Source of the DNA: Donghicola tyrosinivorans
Lineage (GTDB): Bacteria > Pseudomonadota > Alphaproteobacteria > Rhodobacterales > Rhodobacteraceae
DNA length: 64,000 bases
Assembly (NCBI RefSeq): GCF_003003355.1
Contig: NZ_PVTQ01000006.1
Coordinates: 62,001-126,000, forward strand
Direction: 5' to 3'
Shown: piece after piece, positions 58,649 through 64,000 of the stretch
Numbering within the stretch: the stretch's first letter is position 1
Layout of the letters: every line of letters starts with the position of its first letter
Made by a program: the position numbers and the translations under genes
Notes under the pieces: generated by a model
Seen by the model: the letters and a program-made list of their open reading frames with translations, nothing else
Databases searched by the model: none
What the model was told of the DNA's origin: nothing

Positions 58649-59137
58649 TCAGATGTCATTGCGCGGAATTCGCAGCAGCTGGCCCACTTTGATCAGGTTG
58701 GGGCTGGCTAGTACGTCCTGATTGGCTGCAAATATCGGCCCATAATTATCGGTGCCATATTGATCGCGGGCGATCTTTATCAAAGTATCGCCTGCTTTCA
58801 CCACATAGGGATGCCAGCCCGAGTACTCTGGCAAAATCAACGGTCCGAAAAGGATCGGCATAGTGACCGAAGCGCCGTTTTCGTTCCCTGTATCATCGGC
58901 AAGGGTCAGGAACAGCCTAGGTAGCTTGAAGGCGGCATGGGTTGGCACTTCGATCTGGCCTTGAAACTGTTTGATCCCCATCGAGCCGACTTGCAGAAAG
59001 CTGCGAACTTCGTCGTGACCGTCGGTGAGCGTCGCGGTCAGTGTCCCTTCGAATGCTGCGGCGCTGCCCGCTATCAGGATTGTGCGGGCCACTAGATCAT
59101 AGGGTTGCGGTTGCTGGATGTTGATTGTGGGATACAT
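58649..59137 (-). CDS. Gmad2 immunoglobulin-like domain plus LysM domain protein
   Basis: The 162-residue protein has a Gmad2-like beta domain (about 5-105, starting INIQQPQPYDLVARTILIAGSAAAFEGTLTATLTDG). A C-terminal LysM repeat (about 112-160, YVVKAGDTLIKIARDQYGTDNYGPIFAANQDVLASPNLIKVGQLLRIP) follows. LysM binds peptidoglycan-type glycans, yet no signal peptide is visible. It may be exported by another route, anchored by partners, or simply mis-started, though no better start is seen. Confidence 0.78.
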   Translation of the reverse strand: MYPTINIQQPQPYDLVARTILIAGSAAAFEGTLTATLTDGHDEVRSFLQVGSMGIKQFQGQIEVPTHAAFKLPRLFLTLADDTGNENGASVTMPILFGPLILPEYSGWHPYVVKAGDTLIKIARDQYGTDNYGPIFAANQDVLASPNLIKVGQLLRIPRNDI

Positions 59138-59376
59138 GGGCCCTCTTCCGCTTTGGCTGGTGACAACACTATGTCAAAGTGTGTCGCAATCGGCGCCGCC
59201 TGATAAGGCGAGGAATCCTTAACAATTTTCGGCGTGCCAGATGCGGTGAACGGCGTTATTCATCGGGGCGTCGAAAGCGCGACACGAAAGAAGATACAGT
59301 CACAGCCTTTTGTGTGGGAAATATTTGCTTTGGAGATACGGACGCACTAGATTATGCTGCGGTGCAGCAAAGTCTC

Positions 59377-59383
59377 AAGGAGG
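59377..59383 (+). promoter_or_regulatory. Strong ribosome binding site that fixes the phasin-like start
   Basis: AAGGAGG stands eight bases before the ATG at 59392 and decides the start against a longer frame from 59179, which lacks such a site. Confidence 0.7.
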
Positions 59384-59391
59384 CTCTTTTT

Positions 59392-59727
59392 ATGTTCGGA
59401 CCTATACTTCACACAGCGTTACAATGGCAGTCAGCTGCAATGGCCTTTTACGAGGTGTCGGTCTCTGCCGCATCGGTCATGCAGATGCGTGTGCTGCAAA
59501 TGAGCCTTGGCACCATGACCCCTGGCGAAGCGACACGGATGGTAATGGAAAAGCCGTCGGCCTTCATGCGCGGCGCAGAAAAATCCGCTTGGGCCTTGGC
59601 CGAGAATAAAGGTTGGGCGGCGGCAACGACCGAAGGGCTGTCTCCGATCAAAAAAGCGGTGGAAAGCAACGCAAAACGCCTAAGTGGCACACCCGCCAAG
59701 TCGCGAAGCGGTGCCCGCCGCCGCTGA
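59392..59727 (+). CDS. Phasin-like small protein
   Basis: The 111-residue protein is mainly helical. It has VMQMRVLQMSLGTMTPGEATRMVMEKPSAFMRGAEKSAWA and a basic C-terminal tail (KSRSGARRR). This resembles short phasin or antifreeze-labelled proteins of Rhodobacterales, which share a conserved EP-x-RMV-x-EK-like motif. A role at polyhydroxybutyrate granules is possible but not shown. The 254-bp gap before it holds no clear gene and probably the promoter. Confidence 0.6.
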   Translation: MFGPILHTALQWQSAAMAFYEVSVSAASVMQMRVLQMSLGTMTPGEATRMVMEKPSAFMRGAEKSAWALAENKGWAAATTEGLSPIKKAVESNAKRLSGTPAKSRSGARRR

Positions 59728-60231
59728 GGATAATCCTGCGTCTCGGGGCGCTTTGAAAAAGTCTTTGGATGTGCAACTGGCCTGTTTTTGGAAAAGAGCG
59801 GGCCATTTCTTTGATCAGTATGCTGTTGCCGAATGGGCCTGAAATCAGATGGTTGCGAAGGGTCTTTGACGCAAGTTGCACTGTGCTTGCCTTGACGAAC
59901 ATGCGCGTTTTTTGCTGTCAGTCGGACGGGAATGGGGCGATGGGGGCGCCAGACTCGCATCGATATACCCGAAAGAGGGTAGTTCTTATCACATTTCCTA
60001 TCATTTCTCGCGCTTTGCGGTGAAACTCGTGCCGTGTTTTGCGCGTTAATAAACTGTACGATTTAACGGCGGCTTGCGCAGATCCTCTTGGTCCAGCGTT
60101 GTGCCGCTTTGTTCACGGCCGCCTGCCTTCGGCTGTGAGAGATGGCCGCTCGGTCTCAAGGCAGAAATGTTTTGTTCGATTGCGAATTTTTCCCCTGATC
60201 ACCACAGGCGCGAGTGCGCAAGGAGCCGTCA
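59728..60231. other. Gene-free stretch before the MetOD1 gene
   Basis: About 500 bp hold several short open frames on both strands, but none has a good ribosome site, recognisable sequence or neighbour coupling. An AT-rich patch around 59980-60070 may be a promoter. I see no repeat, hairpin with T-run, or RNA gene here. Confidence 0.5.
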
Positions 60232-60720
60232 ATGGCAACAGACCAAGCACGAGATATTTTCTTTCGCGACATGCTGAGGGACATTTCCGGTGCGCTTGAG
60301 GATGTCGTCGGGCTGGATGAGGCAGAGGGCTATTTCGCTGTCGTTGGCGCATTAATGGGCGAAAGGATCTGGAACGCTTATCAAAGCGAACGGACCGACC
60401 CGATTACATGCGCTGACGTTCCCGATCTTTTGGTGGATTTGAAGGATCGGATCGGGGGAACCTTCCGTATCGAAAGCCGAAGCGCCAAGAGCACAACATT
60501 CTGCAATGGCGCCTGCCCCTTCGGGGACCGGGTCGAGGGACGCCAGTCGCTTTGCATGATGACGTCGAACGTTTTCGGGTTCATCGCCGCAGAGGCCAAC
60601 GGCTATGCCCGTGTTGATTTGGAAAAGACGATCGCTGCTGGCGACGGAATGTGCCGTGTGACAGTTCATTTCGAAAAAGAGGCGGAAGGCCATGGACGGG
60701 AGTACTATGCGCAGCCCTAG
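60232..60720 (+). CDS. MetOD1-like sensory protein with four cysteines
   Basis: The 162-residue soluble protein resembles methanogen output domain 1 proteins, a sensor-like fold found beside kinases in some bacteria. It has FCNGACPFGDRVEGRQSLCMMTSNVFGFIAAEANGYARVDLEKTIAAGDGMCRVTVHF. Cys91, Cys95, Cys108 and Cys141 could hold a metal or act as a redox switch. AAGGAG lies six bases before the ATG. Its 3' end overlaps the kinase gene by 29 bp, so the two are co-translated. Confidence 0.7.
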   Translation: MATDQARDIFFRDMLRDISGALEDVVGLDEAEGYFAVVGALMGERIWNAYQSERTDPITCADVPDLLVDLKDRIGGTFRIESRSAKSTTFCNGACPFGDRVEGRQSLCMMTSNVFGFIAAEANGYARVDLEKTIAAGDGMCRVTVHFEKEAEGHGREYYAQP

Positions 60721-62614
60721 TGTCGTTCCCGCCGATCTTGTTTCAGCCTTTCTGAAGGGGGACCCTTCGCCGGTGATTGCTGTCACAATGGGCGGTGGGT
60801 TGATCTATTCAAACAATAAAGCCCAATCGTTTCTGGATCAGGGTTTGGCAGCGGCTCTTTCGTCCGAGGTGAACACTGCCGCCGTGCATTTTGCTATGCG
60901 CAGCAGTCAGGCGGTGCCACGTCGCTTGCAGTTTGAAACGCCCGAAGGGGTGATTGCAGGGGTAAAGGCGACGATCTCGGCGGTCCGCTTGGAAGGCTAC
61001 TTACCCTTGGCGGTCATCCGGATTGATGCGGATAAGATCTCCCATCGCTTCCGCCGTTTGACCGACCGTATCAATGCGCAAAACCAGCATTTGGCTGAGG
61101 CATCGCGGGACGAAAAGGTCTTTGGGCGAATTTTCAATACGATCGCCGAAGGCGTTCTGGTCTGTGACTTGAACGGGCAGGTTCTGGTGCGCAACGCCGC
61201 GCTGACCGCAATGGTTGGGCCAGACGCCCACCTTGCCGCGATTTTTGGTGGCCAAGGCGATTGCGCCACCCATCTGACGCAGGCACTGGCGGATACAGAG
61301 GCTGGGGGCGGCTACTATGACCGCACCATCTTAATAGGTGATGGTCAGCGGCTGGAGGTCGAGATATCGGCTGCTTTAACCGAGACCGTTGACGGCAAAA
61401 TCGCGGTGCTGGTCTTCCGTGACATAACGGAAAGACGTGCTTTAGAGCGCGCCTTGAAGCTTGCCGACGAGGCCAACCGTCGCCGTGAGGTTCTCACCGC
61501 AAAGACGGAGGCCACGCAGCGTTTCCTCAGTGTGATGAGCCACGAGTTGCGCACACCCCTGAATGGCACGCTGGCCGCATTGCAATTGCTGAATGATGAG
61601 GTCGCGAAGAATTCGGTTGCGGATGAACTGGTTTCGCTCGCGCAGCGTTCTGGCGATCAGGTTCTGGCGCAGGTCGAGCGCATTCTGGAGTATACGCGCC
61701 TTGATGTCCGGGATTTTGCGCCTCGCCCCGCCGCGATGCGATTGGATCAGTTCGCGCAGGACCTTGTTCAACATTTCGAAGAAGATGCCTATGATCGGGG
61801 CAATGCGATTGATGTGCACCTCTTGGGGCCGTCCTATCGGCGGGTGTTTTGCGATCCGGCGCTTCTGCGGGATATCGTTTACAATCTGATAGATAACGCG
61901 GTGAAATTCACCCACGATGGTCGTATTGGTCTGAACATCGAGATGGAACAAAGGTCGGCACGCCGCGTAGAGGTGCTGATCCGTGTCAGTGACACCGGCG
62001 CGGGCTTTGACAGTGACGATCTGGAGAGATTGACCGCAGAATTCGAGATTGGCGAGCATAGTTATAGTCGCGCGTTTGATGGCGCGGGGCTTGGTTTGGC
62101 AATCGTTGCCAAGGCTGTGGCGTTGATGGATGGCCGCCTAGAGGCGAAATCGGTGATCGGTGTGGGCTCGGTTATGACGGTGCGTCTGTCCCTGCCCCTT
62201 GCCGAAATGCTGAACGACGGTAGAGCGCAAGCGCCCTTGCGTACTGTCTTGACGACCCCCAAGGTTCTGGTGGTGGATGATAACGCGACCAACAGGCAGG
62301 TTCTGGGGATGACGTTGGACAGGCAGGACTGTGATGTCAGCTTTGCGCGGGACGGGAAAGAAGCCCTTAGTGCCATGAATACCAACAGTTTTGATACGGT
62401 TTTCATGGATGTGAGTATGCCCGAAATGGATGGTCTGGAAGCGACGCGACGCTACCGAGCGCTACACGGTCCGGAACTGCCGATAATCGGGGTCACAGCC
62501 CATGCGGACCCGAAATCCCATCGGGATTGCATGTCGGCGGGAATGGATGGTGTTCTGATCAAGCCAATCCAGATTGCCGAGATCAAAGAAATTGTCGCCC
62601 GTTTGAAGGCCTGA
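60692..62614 (+). CDS. Hybrid histidine kinase with PAS and receiver domains
   Basis: The 640-residue cytoplasmic kinase has an N-terminal sensor part (1-140) and a PAS domain (about 145-245). HisKA with phospho-accepting His284 in FLSVMSHELRTPLNG and HATPase (N-box Asn402, DTGAGF, GAGLGLAI) follow. The C-terminal receiver has Asp529-Asp530, phospho-acceptor Asp573 in VFMDVSMPEMDG and Lys624. There is no membrane helix. It is coupled to the MetOD1 gene, the likely input partner; its output is unknown because no DNA-binding domain is attached. ATG at 60692 is used, with 60707 as an alternative. Confidence 0.88.
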   Translation: MDGSTMRSPSVVPADLVSAFLKGDPSPVIAVTMGGGLIYSNNKAQSFLDQGLAAALSSEVNTAAVHFAMRSSQAVPRRLQFETPEGVIAGVKATISAVRLEGYLPLAVIRIDADKISHRFRRLTDRINAQNQHLAEASRDEKVFGRIFNTIAEGVLVCDLNGQVLVRNAALTAMVGPDAHLAAIFGGQGDCATHLTQALADTEAGGGYYDRTILIGDGQRLEVEISAALTETVDGKIAVLVFRDITERRALERALKLADEANRRREVLTAKTEATQRFLSVMSHELRTPLNGTLAALQLLNDEVAKNSVADELVSLAQRSGDQVLAQVERILEYTRLDVRDFAPRPAAMRLDQFAQDLVQHFEEDAYDRGNAIDVHLLGPSYRRVFCDPALLRDIVYNLIDNAVKFTHDGRIGLNIEMEQRSARRVEVLIRVSDTGAGFDSDDLERLTAEFEIGEHSYSRAFDGAGLGLAIVAKAVALMDGRLEAKSVIGVGSVMTVRLSLPLAEMLNDGRAQAPLRTVLTTPKVLVVDDNATNRQVLGMTLDRQDCDVSFARDGKEALSAMNTNSFDTVFMDVSMPEMDGLEATRRYRALHGPELPIIGVTAHADPKSHRDCMSAGMDGVLIKPIQIAEIKEIVARLKA

Positions 62615-62657
62615 GGGCGGCCTTTGAGCCAAAGCTAATGGCGGCACAAGGCCGCCC
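62615..62657. terminator. Inverted repeat after the hybrid kinase
   Basis: GGGCGGCCTT at 62615-62624 pairs with AAGGCCGCCC at 62648-62657 across a 23-nt loop, immediately after the kinase stop. No T-run follows, so terminator activity is likely but not certain. Confidence 0.5.
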
Positions 62658-62714
62658 GTTAGACTGATTGCGAATACGTTCGGACCCGTGGCAGAAATCC
62701 GTTTGCCTGAAAGC

Positions 62715-63128
62715 TCAGGCGATTGCGGCCACAGACGCTAGGGGCGTGAATACGCTATTAGCGATACGTGTTCGGTCAATCATCTCGATATGACCGATCA
62801 TCGCCGCAGCCGAGAGCGTTTTCGGTGCGTAATACACCAGATTGCTAATGGCTTTTTCGATGCGCTCTGCGCAGACTTCGTTGCCAAGGACAAGAATCTG
62901 GCTTGTGGGTGCCACTTCGCGCAGCAATTCGATCCCGTCCCAATCTGCCCCACCCAAGACGTCTTCGTATACGACCAGTGTTGTCATCGACGTTGCAGCA
63001 TCCATAGCGGTCAGCAGGCTATCAAAGCAACTGGCGATCGTGATGTGGCGATAGTCCCGTGCGTGCAGGGCATAGGACAGCAGTTCGGCATCCAGAAGGT
63101 TGGCATCGGCGATGATAATCTGTGTCAC
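62715..63128 (-). CDS. Lone receiver-like protein
   Basis: The 137-residue protein looks like a degenerate response-regulator receiver. It has IIIADANLLDAELLSYALHARDYRHI at the start, an acidic VVYEDVLGGADWDGIELL where the phospho-acceptor loop is expected, and a Lys in YYAPKTLSAAAMIGHI. There is no DNA-binding domain. GTG at 63128 is the only start that keeps the receiver core at the usual distance, though its ribosome site is weak. It is convergent with the hybrid kinase and may be its phosphorelay partner. Confidence 0.68.
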   Translation of the reverse strand: MTQIIIADANLLDAELLSYALHARDYRHITIASCFDSLLTAMDAATSMTTLVVYEDVLGGADWDGIELLREVAPTSQILVLGNEVCAERIEKAISNLVYYAPKTLSAAAMIGHIEMIDRTRIANSVFTPLASVAAIA

Positions 63129-63617
63129 GTTGTTCGTTCCGTTTCTTTGTCTAGCAGGGAGAGGGTTTGCATTTGGTAAAAAACGAACTTGCAAATCTAT
63201 GTATACTTATAGGCATATCGAGCACGCTGATGAATGTACCCCAATGGGTAGTAGAGGCCGTATTTCGATCACTTGTCTCTACGTTGGTGGCTGGATTGGC
63301 CGTGTGAATCAGTGGAATTTTACCATTGTTTCAAGAAATTAGCGCATGGGGGCAGTAGTCGCGTAGAAAAGCGATTCTCAGATAAATTTCTCTCAATTTG
63401 TAATTAAAAATTAACAAATTTTAGCTTTCATATGTGTCGAGAGGATGTTTTTGACCATCAAAACAATGGCCTACCCCAACGAATAGGTGGGCTAGGAAAC
63501 CATAACCGTAACGTTCTATATATTTATGAGAGCAATTGCTCCAAACTCGGTTTACGAGAACCAAGTGCTGCTAGATGAAGGACAGCTTTTATGGCGCGGG
63601 CGCGAAAAGGTGTGAGA
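63129..63617. other. AT-rich gene-free stretch with an inverted repeat
   Basis: About 490 bp lack a convincing gene and are markedly AT-rich from about 63310 to 63540. AATTTGT at 63395-63401 and ACAAATT at 63414-63420 form a dyad within a nearly symmetrical A/T segment. It may carry promoters for the lone receiver and the small membrane protein. A short open frame at 63100-63342 starts inside the receiver gene and is not trusted. Confidence 0.5.
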
Positions 63618-63812
63618 ATGGACAACGTATCCATGGGAATTGCGCGGACGCGCGACTCCTATTCTGACTCCTTTAGTGGCTCGGGGCGGCACTACGGCTA
63701 TCACCCGGGCGACGTGCGGTTCGAATACAAAGCCGTCCACCGCCCGCTAATTCGTAGCTTGGCGGTGGCGTTTCTAGGTGCCGCTTTGTTGGCCTCGTTT
63801 TTGATCGTCTGA
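63618..63812 (+). CDS. Small single-pass membrane protein
   Basis: The 64-residue protein has a polar Ser/Arg/Tyr-rich N-terminal half and one C-terminal membrane helix (about 46-63, SLAVAFLGAALLASFLIV). ATG at 63618 follows AAAAGG with fair spacing. I do not recognise the family. It is convergent with the aldo/keto reductase end, four bases away. Confidence 0.55.
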   Translation: MDNVSMGIARTRDSYSDSFSGSGRHYGYHPGDVRFEYKAVHRPLIRSLAVAFLGAALLASFLIV

Positions 63813-63816
63813 GGGC

Positions 63817-64000
63817 TTAGCAGTAGCGCTCTGGCCCATCATTTTGCGCAACCGAATATCGATCACCTGCAGCCCACCCCACGGGCAGAACCTCTTCGAT
63901 CCGTGCCAGTTCGGCGGCGCCAAGGGGCTTTTCGACACCTTCCACCAATTGCTTTAGGTGGGTCACCGACCGCGTTCCGGGGATCGAGATGACCTGTTCG
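63817..64000 (-). CDS. Aldo/keto reductase, C-terminal end (cut by window)
   Basis: Reading the minus strand from the right edge gives about 60 residues ending in a TAA stop, including VISIPGTRSVTHLKQ, IEEVLPVGWAAGDRYS and GPERYC. The IPGTR and GDRYS...ERYC patterns are those of the C-terminus of bacterial aldo/keto reductases of the YajO/YhdN kind. The N-terminal part and active site lie outside the window. Confidence 0.8.
   Translation of the reverse strand, partial: EQVISIPGTRSVTHLKQLVEGVEKPLGAAELARIEEVLPVGWAAGDRYSVAQNDGPERYC

Noticed and set aside
59769-60299. Several short open frames in the gap before the MetOD1 gene
   Set aside because: None has a good ribosome site, known motif or coupling to a neighbour.
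63100-63342. Small plus-strand open frame with a hydrophobic start
   Set aside because: It begins antisense to the lone receiver gene, lacks a ribosome site and has an unconvincing C-terminal part.
1-64000. CRISPR arrays, tRNA, rRNA, transposases and phage genes
   Set aside because: No regularly spaced repeats, cloverleaf-like sequences, or transposase or integrase motifs were found on reading the window.

Overview
The window looks like a high-GC chromosomal stretch from a marine-type alphaproteobacterium of the Rhodobacterales / Roseobacter group. This rests on gene content (C-P lyase with a hexapeptide transferase, an N-methylglutamate pathway, DctPQM and TAXI TRAP transporters, a BKACE enzyme, a MetOD1 protein) and on an intergenic repeat of a style common in that order. 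There is no rRNA, tRNA, CRISPR array, prophage or insertion sequence. It is a dense catabolic and uptake region: about 68 protein genes in tight operons, most with their own regulator.

Region by region. (1) 1-9776: phosphonate use: two PhnE permeases and a hexapeptide acetyltransferase, then convergent phnF, then divergent phnGHIJKLNM; phnC and phnD probably lie just left of the window. (2) 9978-13500: an orphan FAD oxidoreductase, then a small Cys-rich secreted protein, a cytochrome c and a multicopper oxidase. (3) 13525-24820: methylated amine use by the N-methylglutamate route: gmaS, mgsABC, and a soxBDAG-like set best read as mgdABCD, with an AraC/GlxA-type regulator between the two operons and an XRE-cupin regulator beside mgsA. 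(4) 24969-33313: a gallate/4-oxalomesaconate-type aromatic pathway (galD, galC, galB) whose ring-cleaving enzyme appears to be a VOC (type I) extradiol dioxygenase. A LysR regulator with two DNA-binding domains and a DctPQM TRAP transporter follow; a matching 15-bp T-N11-A box precedes both the gal operon and the transporter. (5) 33354-40215: two PuuE-like NodB-fold hydrolases, an MFS carrier, an amidase, a TetR regulator, a fumarylacetoacetate-hydrolase-family enzyme and a VOC protein. (6) 40554-47592: an amino-acid-type ABC transporter joined to D-hydantoinase, N-carbamoyl-D-amino-acid hydrolase, hydantoin racemase and a LysR regulator. An AAWCGWTTGTTT element occurs three times, in the promoters of regions 5 and 6, and suggests that one TetR protein controls all of it. 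(7) 47605-54801: RpiR regulator, TAXI receptor, fused TRAP permease, Usp protein, class III aminotransferase and BKACE, a plausible beta-amino-acid route, with a 14-bp perfect inverted repeat in the divergent promoter. (8) 54968-64000: mixed genes: a LuxR-type regulator, a di-heme peroxidase, a TetR/DUF6544-like pair with GTGTACAC operators, a Gmad2-LysM protein, a phasin-like protein, a MetOD1 / hybrid histidine kinase / lone receiver set, a small membrane protein and the 3' end of an aldo/keto reductase.

The parts most likely to be undescribed are the gal cluster with a VOC ring-cleavage enzyme and a TRAP importer, the cyclic-amide region (two PuuE-like enzymes plus the hydantoin operon under one apparent operator), and the TAXI-aminotransferase-BKACE module. 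All functions are read from sequence patterns by eye; no database search was run.
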